NCBI RefSeq assembly: GCF_037095755.1
Contig: NZ_JBAWKJ010000002.1
Location: 1,240,001-1,304,000, forward strand
Length of the DNA stretch: 64,000 nucleotides
Direction of reading: 5' to 3'
Source of the DNA: Sphingopyxis sp. CCNWLW2
GTDB lineage: Bacteria > Pseudomonadota > Alphaproteobacteria > Sphingomonadales > Sphingomonadaceae
In this document: one piece after another, positions 7,740 to 17,468 of the stretch
How the letters are laid out: each line of letters opens with the position of its first letter
How positions within the stretch are numbered: the stretch's first letter is position 1
Position numbers and translations under genes: made by a program
The notes under the pieces: generated by a model
Database searches by the model: none
The model's input: only the letters and a program-made list of their open reading frames with translations
What the model was told of the DNA's origin: nothing

Positions 7740-9146
7740 TTACAACGGGATAAAGCTCACCGTCAGCCCGTCCTTCGGCCGCGGGATCGGCAGCACCTGC
7801 CATTCGGGCGCATAGCCGTCGGCGACGGTGATCCGGTGCGTCGTGATGACGTGGTGGAAGAAGATTTTCGCCTGCATGTAGGCGAAGTGCAGCCCGAGGC
7901 ACATATGCGCGCCGCCGCCGAACGGCACCCACGCATATTTGTGCCGCTCGCGCGCGACTTCGGGCGAAAAGCGCATCGGGTCGAACTTTGCGGGCTCGGG
8001 CCAATGCTCCTCCATCATATGCGTGAAGGCGGGGCTGACGCCGACCGAGGTGCCCGCGGGGATGCGGTAGCCGCCATATTCGAAATCCTTGAGCGCGCGG
8101 CGCGGGAAGCTCGGCACCGGGGGCACGAGGCGGAGCGCTTCCTTGAACGCCCATTCGGTCATTTCGAGCTGGCCGAGGCTGTTGTGCCCAACCCCCTCGC
8201 CCGCCGGCGCGACCGCGAGCATTTCCTCGCGCAATTTGTCCTGCCATTCGGGGTTGCGCGCGAGTTCCCAGACGAGCGTCGTGATCGAGCTGGTGATCGT
8301 GTCGTGCGCCGCCATCATCAGGAAGTTCATATGGTCGACGATCGCCTCGACCGACATATATTCGCCGTCGTCGTCGCGCGTGCGGCAGATCTGGCTGAAC
8401 ATGTCCTCGCCCGTGCCGTCGCGGCGTTCGGGCACCATCTTGCCGAAATAATCGACCAGATAGGCGCGCCCCTTGGCGCCGCGGCCCATCGCGGTGAACG
8501 GCAAGGGCACGCGCACGACGCCGATCGACGCCTGCACCATGTCGACGAACGCCTTGTTGACCTTGTCGGCCTCGGGACCCCAGGGAATGCCAAGGAAGCT
8601 GGTGGCGGCGAGGTCGAGCGTCAGTTCCTTGATCGCCGGATAGAATTTGAAGGTCTTGCCACTCCACTGCCCGATGCGGCCCTTGATCCCCTCGTTCAGC
8701 GAATCGGCGTAGTGGCGCATCGGTTCGGGTTTGAACGCGACCGACAGCACTTTGCGGTCGGCGCGATGCTTCTCGAAATCCATCAGCATCAGCCCGCGCG
8801 GGAAGAGCAGGTTGAGCACCGGCCCCCAGCCCTGTTCGGACGAGAAGATCTTCTCGCGGTCGAACATGACCAGCTCGTTCGCCTCGGGCCCGTGGAGCGC
8901 GACGCTGCGCCCGCCGAAGCTGTTGCTCCGATAGACGCGGCCATATTTCGCGACCATGCGGTCCGCGAAACCCGGATAATCGCGCAATTGGTCGAGCGTG
9001 GTCCCAAGCACGGGCAAACCGTCCTCGCCGGGGATATGGTCGAGCGTCGAGCCGGGGTTGCGCGGCAGCCAGTGCTGCGTGTCGGGGCCGAAGCGCTTTT
9101 CGGACCATTGGGTAGGCGCAGGCTGGATATTCGTCGGCGCGTTCAT
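7740..9146 (-). CDS. Cytochrome P450
   Basis: A 468-residue soluble P450 with no membrane anchor. The I-helix oxygen-activation motif reads AAHDTITSS, the ExxR pair is in FKEALRLVPP, and the haem-cysteine loop is PFGGGAHMCLG. Length and layout match bacterial class I P450s, which need ferredoxin and a ferredoxin reductase; neither is adjacent. The substrate cannot be read from the sequence. The start MNAPTNIQ at 9146 is standard. It is divergent from the lipoprotein gene across 172 bp. Confidence 0.93.
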   Translation of the reverse strand: MNAPTNIQPAPTQWSEKRFGPDTQHWLPRNPGSTLDHIPGEDGLPVLGTTLDQLRDYPGFADRMVAKYGRVYRSNSFGGRSVALHGPEANELVMFDREKIFSSEQGWGPVLNLLFPRGLMLMDFEKHRADRKVLSVAFKPEPMRHYADSLNEGIKGRIGQWSGKTFKFYPAIKELTLDLAATSFLGIPWGPEADKVNKAFVDMVQASIGVVRVPLPFTAMGRGAKGRAYLVDYFGKMVPERRDGTGEDMFSQICRTRDDDGEYMSVEAIVDHMNFLMMAAHDTITSSITTLVWELARNPEWQDKLREEMLAVAPAGEGVGHNSLGQLEMTEWAFKEALRLVPPVPSFPRRALKDFEYGGYRIPAGTSVGVSPAFTHMMEEHWPEPAKFDPMRFSPEVARERHKYAWVPFGGGAHMCLGLHFAYMQAKIFFHHVITTHRITVADGYAPEWQVLPIPRPKDGLTVSFIPL

Positions 9147-9318
9147 CGGTCGAATCCTCGTCCATTATCGTTGGCGCCATGGGTAACGAACTACTGACAC
9201 TGATGCAAGTAAGGCGTCAGGCGGTGCCTTTCACCATTCACCGCAAATTCAACTCGACTCGCGCAATTTGCGAACCAAGGTGACGGGTCGCATCCGTTAG
9301 ACCCTAAAGGACAAAGCC

Positions 9319-10149
9319 ATGGCGAAGAGTTTGAAGCGCCCCCTCTCCATCGCGCTCGGCGCGTTCGCGACGACGATGCTCGGCGGTTGCTATTATGGCG
9401 ACGTCTATGGCGCGAGCTATGCGTCGGGCGGCGATTGCTCGTCGCGCTATGGCGACGCCTATTATGATTATGACGGCTATGCCTATGACGATGGCTATGG
9501 TTACGACTGCTACGATCGCGCCGACTATGGCAGCGGTTTCGCGCAGATCGGCTTCGGCGGCGGCTGGTACGACGATTATTACTATCCCGGCTATGGCATG
9601 TGGATGTTCGACAATTACCGCAACCGCTACCCGCTGCGCGACCGCTATCTGAACTATTGGGGCGGGCGCCGCGCGTGGTGGAAGCATCATGGCGGGCGAA
9701 ATGACTGGAAGCCGGGGCGCCCCGGCGGCTGGCATCGTGGCGACCGCGACGGGCGTCCGGGCGATGGCCGCCCAGGCCGGGCCGGCGGCTGGAACCGCGG
9801 CGACCGCGACCATGACGGCCCGCGCGGCACGCGGCCGGGACGCGGCGACGGCAACCCGGCGACGCCGCCCGCCGCCGGCAATTCCGGATATCCCGACCGA
9901 GCCCCCGGTCGCCCCGGCCGCCCCGGCGGCTGGAGCCGCCCCGATCGCGACCACGACGGCCCGCGCGGCACACGCCCGGGACGCGGTCCCGGTGCGGGCG
10001 CCATCCCGGGCAATCCCGGACGCCCCGACCGGCCGGCACCGATCGCGCGGCCAGCCCCTGGCCCGGCACCGGCCGTACAGACCCCGCCACCCCCGCGCGC
10101 GGCACCGCCGGCCGGGCGCACGCGCATGAACGACGAACGACCGGATTAA
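9319..10149 (+). CDS. Tyr-rich and Gly/Arg/Pro-repeat lipoprotein
   Basis: A 276-residue protein. A signal peptide ends in a lipobox (MLGGC, Cys about residue 24), so it is probably a lipoprotein. Residues 25-95 are very rich in Tyr, Asp and Gly (YDYDGYAYDDGYGYDCYD). From about residue 130 it becomes Gly/Arg/Pro/Asp-rich and holds two copies of a 47-residue unit containing DRDHDGPRGTRPGRG, at nucleotides 9800-9845 and 9943-9986 (141-bp period). TAAAGGA precedes the ATG. Its 3' end overlaps the convergent transporter gene by 4 bp. No known family; a low-complexity envelope protein. Confidence 0.7.
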   Translation: MAKSLKRPLSIALGAFATTMLGGCYYGDVYGASYASGGDCSSRYGDAYYDYDGYAYDDGYGYDCYDRADYGSGFAQIGFGGGWYDDYYYPGYGMWMFDNYRNRYPLRDRYLNYWGGRRAWWKHHGGRNDWKPGRPGGWHRGDRDGRPGDGRPGRAGGWNRGDRDHDGPRGTRPGRGDGNPATPPAAGNSGYPDRAPGRPGRPGGWSRPDRDHDGPRGTRPGRGPGAGAIPGNPGRPDRPAPIARPAPGPAPAVQTPPPPRAAPPAGRTRMNDERPD

Positions 10150-11471
10150 GCTTTCGAGCCGGCGGGCGCCGAATCCTTCACCCCCGCCGACACCACCGTC
10201 GCGGCGACAAGATCGCCGATGACGTTCAGCGTCGTGCGGCACATGTCGAGGAAGCGGTCGACCCCGAGGATCAGCCCGATGCCTTCGGGCGGCACCCCGA
10301 CCGAGGCGAGGATCAGCGCGATCACGGGGAGCGACCCCGCAGGCACCCCCGCGGTGCCAATGCCGCCCAATATGCACACGAGCATCACGACGATCTGCTG
10401 CTGAAGCGTCAAGTCGATGCCGAAGAATTGCGCGAGGAAGATCACCGTCACGCCCTCGAACATCGCGGTGCCATTCTGGTTCGCGGTCGCGCCGATAGTG
10501 AGCACGAAGCGCGCGACCTTGTCGGGCAGGCGGAGCTGGTCGCGCGCGACGCGAAGCGCCGTCGGCAATGTCGCGTTCGAAGAGGCGGTCGCGAACGCCA
10601 TCACGAACGCCTCCTGCGTCTGGTGGAAAAAGGCGACCGGTGATTTCCCCGCCAGCGTCTTCAGCAGGATAGGGAAGACGATGAACATCTGGAGCGCAAG
10701 CGCGAGCAGCACGACGCCGACATAGGCCGACAGGCGGATGATGAGGTCCCAGCCGAACTGCGCGGCGAGGTTGAACATGAAACAGAAGACCGCGATCGGC
10801 GCGAGCTGGATGACGAGCCCGATCAGCTTCATCACCACCTCGAACACCCCCTCGATCGCCGTCTTGAGCGCCTCGGTCTGCGGGGTGCGGACGAGCATCA
10901 GACCGATGCCGAAGAAGAGCGCGAAGAACATCACCGCGAGCACGTCATTCTGGCCCATCGCGGCGAACAGATTGTCGGGGACGATCGCGACAACCGCGTC
11001 CATCCCGGTCTTCGCCTCGCCCGCGCGGTCGGCGATGGCCTTGGCGCCCTCCGCCCCCTCGGCGATCAGCGAGCGCGCGAGCGCGGGATCGACACCCCCG
11101 CCGGGCTGGATCAGATTGACGACGGCAAGGCTGACGACGACAGCAATCGTCGACACCGCGATCGTATAGATAAGCGTGCGCACGCCGACCGATTTCAGCG
11201 CGCGCATCTCGCCCATTTCGGCGACCCCGACGATCAGCGCCGAGGCGAGCAGCGGGATGACGAGCATGAACAGCAGGCGCAGGAAGATCTGCCCCAGCGG
11301 GCCGGTCACATAGGTGGTGACCGTCCCGACCCACGCCGCGTCCGGCGCGCCATAATGGACCGCCAGTCCGATGAGGAGGCCGGCAAGGAAGCCGACGAGC
11401 ATGCGCCAGCGCAGCCGCCGCGCACGGGCATCGTCGCGCTCCGCTCGGTCGATCGCCGCTGCTTCGGCCAT
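10146..11471 (-). CDS. Dicarboxylate/amino acid:cation symporter (DAACS)
   Basis: A 441-residue inner-membrane symporter of the glutamate/aspartate/C4-dicarboxylate family. The re-entrant hairpin serine motif is FATASSNATLP and the ion-binding motif is NQNGTAM; the last third carries the second hairpin (GGIGTAGVPAGSLP). It probably takes up an acidic amino acid or dicarboxylate with Na+ or H+. It follows a paralogue on the same strand, 48 bp downstream of it, so the two may form one transcript. Substrate not assignable. Confidence 0.88.
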   Translation of the reverse strand: MAEAAAIDRAERDDARARRLRWRMLVGFLAGLLIGLAVHYGAPDAAWVGTVTTYVTGPLGQIFLRLLFMLVIPLLASALIVGVAEMGEMRALKSVGVRTLIYTIAVSTIAVVVSLAVVNLIQPGGGVDPALARSLIAEGAEGAKAIADRAGEAKTGMDAVVAIVPDNLFAAMGQNDVLAVMFFALFFGIGLMLVRTPQTEALKTAIEGVFEVVMKLIGLVIQLAPIAVFCFMFNLAAQFGWDLIIRLSAYVGVVLLALALQMFIVFPILLKTLAGKSPVAFFHQTQEAFVMAFATASSNATLPTALRVARDQLRLPDKVARFVLTIGATANQNGTAMFEGVTVIFLAQFFGIDLTLQQQIVVMLVCILGGIGTAGVPAGSLPVIALILASVGVPPEGIGLILGVDRFLDMCRTTLNVIGDLVAATVVSAGVKDSAPAGSKA

Positions 11472-11519
11472 GGCTCAGCTCCTTGCTCGCCCCGTGGGGA
11501 GCGGCCCGAAGCGCGCGGG

Positions 11520-12872
11520 TTACGCGTTATCGGCCGCCGGCTTGTTTTCACCCTCCGCTATGTCATCACGAAGATCGAGCCCGCGGGTTCCATGATGCGC
11601 TGTATGCGCCGGGGCATGCGGCCGTTCGAGATCGGCCGGTTCGGGCACTTCGAGCATGCCCTCCCACTTGGTGATCACGCTCGTCGCCACCGCGTTGCCG
11701 ACGACATTGGTCGCGGTGCGGCCCATGTCGAGGAACTGGTCGATCGCGAAAATCAGTGCAACGCCCTCGACGGGCAGGTCGAACATCGCAAGCGTCGCGG
11801 TGATCACCACCAGGCTGGCGCGCGGCACTGCGGCGATCCCCTTCGACGACACCATCAAGGTGAGCAGGATCAGGATCTGCTGCGTGATCGAGAGCTCGAT
11901 GCCATAAGCCTGCGCGATGAAGAGCGTCGCAAAGCTCGCATACATCATCGAGCCGTCGAGGTTGAAGCTGTAGCCGAGCGGCAGCACGAAGCCCGAGATG
12001 CGGCGCGGCACGCCGAACCGGTCGAGCTGTTCGAACAGCTTGGGCATCGCGGCCTCCGACGAGGCGGTCGAGAAAGCGATCAGCAGCGGCTGGCGGATAT
12101 AGCGGATCAGCGAGAAGATCCGGCGGCCGAGGAAGATCGCGCCCGCGCCGAGCAGGAGAACCCACAGCACGACGAGCGAGAGGTAGAATTCGGTGACCAG
12201 CTCGGCATAAGTGCCGAGGATGCCGAGGCCATATTTCGCGACGACCCCCGCAAGCGCACCGAACACCGCGATCGGTGCGAGGCGCATCACATAGCCGGTG
12301 ATCTGCAGCATCAGTTCGGCGAGCGCCTCGGCGCCGCGAACCAGCGGCTTGCCCTTGTCGCCGATGGCCGTCAGGCCAACGCCCGCGAACAGCGCAAAAA
12401 CGAGAATCTGGAGGACGTTGTTGTCCGCCATCGCCTGGAAGATATTCTTCGGGAAGACATGCTCGATAAACTCGAACAGGTCGAGCTTCTTGACCTCACC
12501 CACCTCGGCGATCGAATGCGCCCCGACGGTGAGATTGAGCCCCGCGCCGGGCTCGAAGAAATTGACCATGATGAGGCCGAGGCTGATCGAAATCAGGCTC
12601 GCGAGGATGAACCAGGCGATCGCGCGGGTCCCGATGCGGCCGAGCGCCGAGCTGTCGCCCATATGCGCGATCCCCGCGACGAGCGTGCCGAGAATCAACG
12701 GCGCGACGACCAGCTTGATCAGGTTGAGGAAGATCGTCGAAAGCGTGCTGAAGCTGCGCAGCCAGTAAGTGAAGGCTTCGCTGTCGGCAGGGACATAGAC
12801 CCGCACCAGATAGCCGGTGATGACCCCGAGGATCATACCGATCAGAATATAAAACGTCAGGCGATGCCCCAT
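11520..12872 (-). CDS. Dicarboxylate/amino acid:cation symporter (DAACS), second copy
   Basis: A 450-residue paralogue of the neighbouring symporter. It has FSTASSEAAMP in the first hairpin and FNLDGSMMY at the ion site, a variant of NMDGT. The two copies are clearly diverged (Glu for Asn after the serines, LDG for QNG), so they likely differ in substrate rather than being a recent duplication. The C-terminal tail of about 45 residues is hydrophilic and His/Asp-rich. It starts at MGHRLTFYILIG (12872) with GGAG-type purines upstream. Confidence 0.88.
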   Translation of the reverse strand: MGHRLTFYILIGMILGVITGYLVRVYVPADSEAFTYWLRSFSTLSTIFLNLIKLVVAPLILGTLVAGIAHMGDSSALGRIGTRAIAWFILASLISISLGLIMVNFFEPGAGLNLTVGAHSIAEVGEVKKLDLFEFIEHVFPKNIFQAMADNNVLQILVFALFAGVGLTAIGDKGKPLVRGAEALAELMLQITGYVMRLAPIAVFGALAGVVAKYGLGILGTYAELVTEFYLSLVVLWVLLLGAGAIFLGRRIFSLIRYIRQPLLIAFSTASSEAAMPKLFEQLDRFGVPRRISGFVLPLGYSFNLDGSMMYASFATLFIAQAYGIELSITQQILILLTLMVSSKGIAAVPRASLVVITATLAMFDLPVEGVALIFAIDQFLDMGRTATNVVGNAVATSVITKWEGMLEVPEPADLERPHAPAHTAHHGTRGLDLRDDIAEGENKPAADNA

Positions 12873-12967
12873 AAATTACTCCCTGTTCCGCCCTGGGCGG
12901 ATCTTTATGCGAGCGGAGGTAACAGGGTGATGCGCCGCGGGCAATCGCTGCCGGGCCTATCGCGGCG

Positions 12968-14746
12968 TCAAGGCGTCCAGAAGGCGAGCGCGGCGCAGCC
13001 CGCAATACCCGTGAGGATATTGAGCGGGACGCCGATGCGCACGAAATCCATAAAGCGATAATCGCCCGCGGCATATACGAGCGTGTTTGTCTGGTAACCG
13101 ACCGGGGTCGCGAAACAGGCCGATGCACCAAGCATCAGCGCGATCAGCAGCGGCTGCGGCGCGACGCCGGTCGCCTGGGCGATGCCGATCACCAGCGGCC
13201 CCATCAGCGCGGCGACCGCATTGTTGCTGAGCAGTTCGGACAGCAATAGCGCGGAGAAATAGACGATCGCGATCACCGCCCATTGGGGTGCGCCCGCCAG
13301 GATCGGGTCGAGCGCGCCGACCATCAGCGCGACCGATCCCGATTGTTCGAGCGCCGCACCGACCGCGAGCATCGCGAAGATCAGGATCAACACATCGCCG
13401 TCGATGCTGCCCCACGCCTCCGACGCGTCGATGCAGCGCGTCAGCAGCACGATGGCGACGCCGATGAAGGCGGCGATGCCGATCGACATCACGTCGGTCG
13501 CCGAGAGCAGCACCGCGCTGGCCATCACGAGGATCGCGATCCACGCGCGGCGGCGGCGGAAGGCGGTGACCGACGCCATCGCGAGCCCGATCAGATTGGG
13601 ATTATCGCGCAGCTGCGCGATATTCGCCTCGTCGGCGTCGATCAGCAGGCGGTCGGCGGCGCGAATGCGGTTTTCGGACAGCGTCGGCCCCGGAAGGTGG
13701 CGAAAGCGGGTGACGCCGAGGATGCGGACGCGCTGCCGCTGGAGAAAGGGGATTTCGGCGAGCGGCCGGTCGATCGAGCGGTGGCTTGGCGAAACCGTCA
13801 CCTCGACCACGGTGGATTCGCGCTCGGGGCTATCGCCGATACCGATCGCAAAGCGCCCCTCGCTGCGCAGCGTCATCAGCGCCGCGCCGTCGAGCCGCGC
13901 GACGATCCGATTGCCTGCCGCGAGCCGGTGGTGCTGGGCATCGCCGCCGGTGATCAGCCGCCCATTCGCGACGACGCCGACGATCTGCGCCGGCGCTATG
14001 CCAAGACTGGCGGCATCGAGCGCCATGTCGATGGCAGGATCGTCGTCCCGAAGGCCAAGTTCGGTGAGATACAGCTGCTCCGCCCCATCGGCCTTTTCAG
14101 CGATCCGCGGATAGTCCGACGGCAGGAAGCGCGCCATTACGAGCAGACCCACGACCCCCGCCGCCGCGACCGCGAGTCCATAAGGCGTGATGTCGAACAG
14201 ACCGAAGGGTTCGAGCCCCGCCTGTTCGGCGATGCCCGACACGACGAGATTGGTCGAGGTGCCGATCAGGGTCAGGCAGCCGCCGAGCACCGCGATCACC
14301 GACAGCGGCATCAGCAATTTCTTGGGCGAGACCCCAAGCGCCTCGGCAAGCCGGAAACAGACGGGCATCATCACGACGACGAAGGGCGTGCTGTTGATGA
14401 AGCCCGAGACGAGCAGCCCGCCGCCGAACACTTCGAGCACAGCGAGGCGCGGGTGCCGTTTGGCGCGATCGACGACATAATTGCCGACCTTGTCGATCAC
14501 CCCGGTGCGGATCAGCGCTCCCGAGAGGATGAACATCGCGCCGACGGTGAGCGGCGCACTGTTCGAGAAAACGCCATAGGCGCCCTTTTCGTCGAGCAGC
14601 CCGAGCGCGAGCATCGTGCCCGCGCCGGCGACCGCGACGACCGAGGGCGAGAAGCGTTCCCAGACAAAGGCCGCGAACATACCCGCGAGCACAAACAGAC
14701 CGATAACCGCCTTTTGCTCCGCGATGAAAGCGGCGACGGTTTCCAT
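12968..14746 (-). CDS. SLC13-family permease with two TrkA-C domains
   Basis: A 592-residue permease: six or so membrane helices, a central cytoplasmic part (about residues 210-380) holding two RCK/TrkA-C domains, then the second membrane half. The helical halves carry the inverted-repeat SxT-type motifs IGTSTNLVVSG and LLSNNAVAALMGP, typical of the DASS/SLC13 group. Such proteins move sulfate, dicarboxylates or other anions. It ends 95 bp before the DAACS gene and starts 7 bp after aroC on the same strand. Confidence 0.85.
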   Translation of the reverse strand: METVAAFIAEQKAVIGLFVLAGMFAAFVWERFSPSVVAVAGAGTMLALGLLDEKGAYGVFSNSAPLTVGAMFILSGALIRTGVIDKVGNYVVDRAKRHPRLAVLEVFGGGLLVSGFINSTPFVVVMMPVCFRLAEALGVSPKKLLMPLSVIAVLGGCLTLIGTSTNLVVSGIAEQAGLEPFGLFDITPYGLAVAAAGVVGLLVMARFLPSDYPRIAEKADGAEQLYLTELGLRDDDPAIDMALDAASLGIAPAQIVGVVANGRLITGGDAQHHRLAAGNRIVARLDGAALMTLRSEGRFAIGIGDSPERESTVVEVTVSPSHRSIDRPLAEIPFLQRQRVRILGVTRFRHLPGPTLSENRIRAADRLLIDADEANIAQLRDNPNLIGLAMASVTAFRRRRAWIAILVMASAVLLSATDVMSIGIAAFIGVAIVLLTRCIDASEAWGSIDGDVLILIFAMLAVGAALEQSGSVALMVGALDPILAGAPQWAVIAIVYFSALLLSELLSNNAVAALMGPLVIGIAQATGVAPQPLLIALMLGASACFATPVGYQTNTLVYAAGDYRFMDFVRIGVPLNILTGIAGCAALAFWTP

Positions 14747-14753
14747 CAGGCCA

Positions 14754-15830
14754 TCAGCCGTTTTGTGCCCTGTGCAGCAGCTTGTGATCGGCGAGGACGA
14801 GCGCCATCATCGCCTCGACCACCGGCGCACCTCGGATGCCGACGCACGGATCGTGGCGGCCCTTGGTGACGATATCGGTCGCCTCGCCTGCCTTGTTCAC
14901 GGTCGGAACGGGGGTCAGGATCGAGCTGGTCGGCTTGAACGCGACGCGCACGACGACGGGCTGGCCGGTCGAGATGCCGCCCGCGATGCCGCCGGCGTTG
15001 TTCGAGAGGAAATCGGGGCGGTTGCTGCCGTCGGTCGCAGGGCGCATCGGATCGGCATTTTCCTCACCGCGCAGGCGCGCCGCGTGAAAACCGGCGCCAA
15101 TCTCGACGCCTTTCACCGCATTGATGCCCATCATCGCGGCGGCGAGGTCGCTGTCGAGCTTGGCGTAGATCGGCGCGCCCCAGCCGGCGGGAACGCCGCT
15201 GGCGGCGCATTCGATCACCGCGCCGAGCGAGCTGCCCGATTTGCGCGCGGCGTCCATCAGCCCCTCCCAGCGCTGCGCCGCGGCGGGGTCGGGACAGAAA
15301 AAGGGATTGCGGCCGATTTCTTCTAGGTCGAAGTTCGCGGGGTCGATCGCATCGCCGCCGATTTCGGCGACCCAGGCGTGGATCTGCACCTCGGGGATCA
15401 CAAGCCGCGCGACGCCGCCCGCGGCGACGCGCGCCGCGGTTTCGCGCGCGCTCGACCGGCCGCCGCCGCGATAATCGCGGATGCCATACTTAGCGTCATA
15501 CGCGTAATCGGCGTGGCCGGGGCGATACGCCTGCGCGATCTCGCCATAATCCTTCGATCGCTGGTCGACATTCTCGATCATCAGGCTGATCGGCGTGCCC
15601 GTGGTCTTGCCCTCGAAAGTGCCCGAGAGGATGCGCACCTGGTCGGGTTCCTGCCGCTGCGTCGTGTGGCGCGACTGGCCCGGGCGGCGCTTGTCGAGGA
15701 AAGGCTGGATGTCGGCTTCGGACAGCGAGAGACGCGGCGGGCAGCCGTCGACCACCGCACCGAGCGCCGGGCCGTGGCTTTCGCCCCAGGTCGTGAAGCG
15801 AAGAACGCGTCCGAAGCTGTTGAAACTCAT
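14754..15830 (-). CDS. aroC: Chorismate synthase
   Basis: A 358-residue enzyme of the shikimate pathway that turns 5-enolpyruvylshikimate 3-phosphate into chorismate using reduced FMN. The signatures are [18 protein letters not shown] at the N-terminus, [14 protein letters not shown] with the conserved His, and [21 protein letters not shown] 15830 (MSFNSFGR) matches the family start; an in-frame ATG at 15863 adds 11 residues without homology. It is in a same-strand run with the GNAT gene and fabI. Confidence 0.97.
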   Translation of the reverse strand: MSFNSFGRVLRFTTWGESHGPALGAVVDGCPPRLSLSEADIQPFLDKRRPGQSRHTTQRQEPDQVRILSGTFEGKTTGTPISLMIENVDQRSKDYGEIAQAYRPGHADYAYDAKYGIRDYRGGGRSSARETAARVAAGGVARLVIPEVQIHAWVAEIGGDAIDPANFDLEEIGRNPFFCPDPAAAQRWEGLMDAARKSGSSLGAVIECAASGVPAGWGAPIYAKLDSDLAAAMMGINAVKGVEIGAGFHAARLRGEENADPMRPATDGSNRPDFLSNNAGGIAGGISTGQPVVVRVAFKPTSSILTPVPTVNKAGEATDIVTKGRHDPCVGIRGAPVVEAMMALVLADHKLLHRAQNG

Positions 15831-15834
15831 CGCC

Positions 15835-16365
15835 CTATCCCATCCGGCCAAATGCGGGAGCATAATCCGCGCGTCCGCCTAGCGGCCAAGCCGCGTCCGA
15901 GTCCAGCATCATCGCCATGAAATGCGGCCCCGCAAAGGGCGACGCGAAGCGCGCGGCCAGCTCGGGCGAATAGCCAAAGCGCGGGTAATAGGATTCGTGC
16001 CCAAGGACGAAGCTGATCGCGACGCCCTGCTCGCGCAGCGCGTCGAGTCCGGCGCGGATCAGCGCATCGCCGATGCCCTGCCCTTGGCTGCCGGGTACGA
16101 CCGACACGGGCGCAAGGCCCGCACCCGGAAGCGCGGCGCCGTCGGCCTCGACGTCCATCCGACTGAACAGCACATGCCCGACGATCGCGCCGCCCTGTTC
16201 GGCGACGAGCGACACCAGCGTGTCGCCGTCCGCATCGATCATCCGCACCAGTTCGGCCTCGCCCTGATGACCGAAGTCGGTCCCGGCAAAGGCAGCGCGG
16301 ATAATCGTATCGACCGCATCGGCATCCGCCGCCGTCGCGGCGCGGATGCCGATTTCGTCAGACAA
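15835..16365 (-). CDS. GNAT family N-acetyltransferase (YhbS-like)
   Basis: A 176-residue acetyltransferase. Acetyl-CoA binding is shown by [20 protein letters not shown], the Q-x-x-G-x-G/A loop of motif A. The YPRFGYSPE stretch near the end is typical of YhbS-like members. The substrate is unknown. Its first codons overlap the end of fabI by 8 bp (16358-16365), and its stop is 4 bp from the aroC start, so fabI, this gene and aroC are probably cotranscribed. Confidence 0.85.
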   Translation of the reverse strand: MSDEIGIRAATAADADAVDTIIRAAFAGTDFGHQGEAELVRMIDADGDTLVSLVAEQGGAIVGHVLFSRMDVEADGAALPGAGLAPVSVVPGSQGQGIGDALIRAGLDALREQGVAISFVLGHESYYPRFGYSPELAARFASPFAGPHFMAMMLDSDAAWPLGGRADYAPAFGRMG

Positions 16366-17185
16366 GCGAGATATCCGGGGCGTCTTCCTGCTTCATACCG
16401 ACGGTGTGGTAACCCGCATCGACATGATGCGTTTCGCCGGTGACGCCCGATGAGAGGTCACTGAGCAGGTAAAGCGCCGAACCGCCGACATCGTCGATCG
16501 TGACGTTGCGGCGCAGCGGCGCGTTATGCTCGTTCCATTTGAGGATCAGACGGAAATCGCCGATGCCCGACGCGGCCAGCGTCTTGATCGGGCCGGCCGA
16601 AATCGCATTCACGCGCACGCCCTGCGGGCCATAATCGTTCGCGAGATATTTGACGCTGGTTTCGAGCGCCGACTTCGCAACGCCCATGACGTTGTAATGC
16701 GGGATCACCTTTTCAGCGCCATAATAGCTCAGCGTCAGCAGCGAGCCGCCGCCGTTGCCCGTTTCGGGGTCGAACGGCGTCATCATCGATGCCGCGCGCT
16801 TGGCGACCGCGGTGAAGCTGTAGACGCTGATGTTCATCGTCATCAGGAAGTCGTCGAGCGTCACATCTGCATAAAGACCGCGCAGCGCTTCCTTGTTGGT
16901 AAAGCCGATCGCATGGACGACGAAGTCGATCGTCGGCCAGCGCGACGAGAGCGTCGCGAACGCCGCGTCGAGATTGTCCATGTCGGACACGTCGCAATCG
17001 ATCAGGAAATCGCAGCCGAGTTCGTCGGCGAGCGGCTTCACCCGCTTCAGCATCACGTCGCCCTGGTACGAGATCGCCAGCTCGGCGCCGTGCGCGTGCA
17101 GCGCCTTCGCGATACCCCAAGCAAGCGACTTGTCGTTCGCGAGGCCCATGATCAGCCCGCGTTTGCCCTTCATCAGACCCGTCAT
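16358..17185 (-). CDS. fabI: Enoyl-[acyl-carrier-protein] reductase FabI (NADH)
   Basis: A 275-residue classical FabI that reduces enoyl-ACP in the last step of the fatty acid elongation cycle. Visible motifs are GLANDKSLAWGIAKAL (NAD binding, FabI type), HAIGFTNKEAL, and the catalytic Tyr-x6-Lys region, with YYGAEKVIPHYN followed by GVAKSALE. It is the last recognised gene before a 266-bp palindromic intergenic element that must contain or flank its promoter. First gene of a probable fabI-GNAT-aroC unit. Confidence 0.95.
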   Translation of the reverse strand: MTGLMKGKRGLIMGLANDKSLAWGIAKALHAHGAELAISYQGDVMLKRVKPLADELGCDFLIDCDVSDMDNLDAAFATLSSRWPTIDFVVHAIGFTNKEALRGLYADVTLDDFLMTMNISVYSFTAVAKRAASMMTPFDPETGNGGGSLLTLSYYGAEKVIPHYNVMGVAKSALETSVKYLANDYGPQGVRVNAISAGPIKTLAASGIGDFRLILKWNEHNAPLRRNVTIDDVGGSALYLLSDLSSGVTGETHHVDAGYHTVGMKQEDAPDISLV

Positions 17186-17202
17186 TTTTCTACTCCAGCC
17201 CT

Positions 17203-17468
17203 AGGCCCTAAATCTGTCCTTTGCGCCTTCGAGGCGCCCAAATGGCGAAGATATCGGAACAAGCGGGCTGCCGCAGGTAGTGGTTCTACCCGCAAAGCCC
17301 GCTTGTTCCGAGATCGATGCCATTTGGGCGTCCCTGCGGGATTTGACCGATTTTGTCCATTGTCGCGTCGGCAAGCTTTGGAATATTGATATATACCAGC
17401 ACCTTGCCTCCTAACACTGAACAAAATCGCTTCAAACCTCGAAGGCGCAAAGGACAGATTTAGGGCCT
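17203..17468. repeat. Nested inverted-repeat element between fabI and yihY
   Basis: The outer arms, 17203-17234 and 17437-17468, are perfect 32-bp inverted repeats. Inside, 17235-17269 and 17296-17330 form a second pair (31 of 35 positions match), capped by a small GGTAG/CTACC hairpin. A third imperfect pair lies near 17338-17358 and 17418-17438. The right outer arm includes the stop codon of the yihY gene. The whole 266 bp could be an inverted duplication, a MITE-like element or a highly structured leader or terminator region. There is no gene inside. Confidence 0.8.

Noticed and set aside
9687..10127. Tandem-repeat look of a CRISPR-like array
   Set aside because: The repeats are coding, with a 141-bp period in frame, and there are no spacers of even length.
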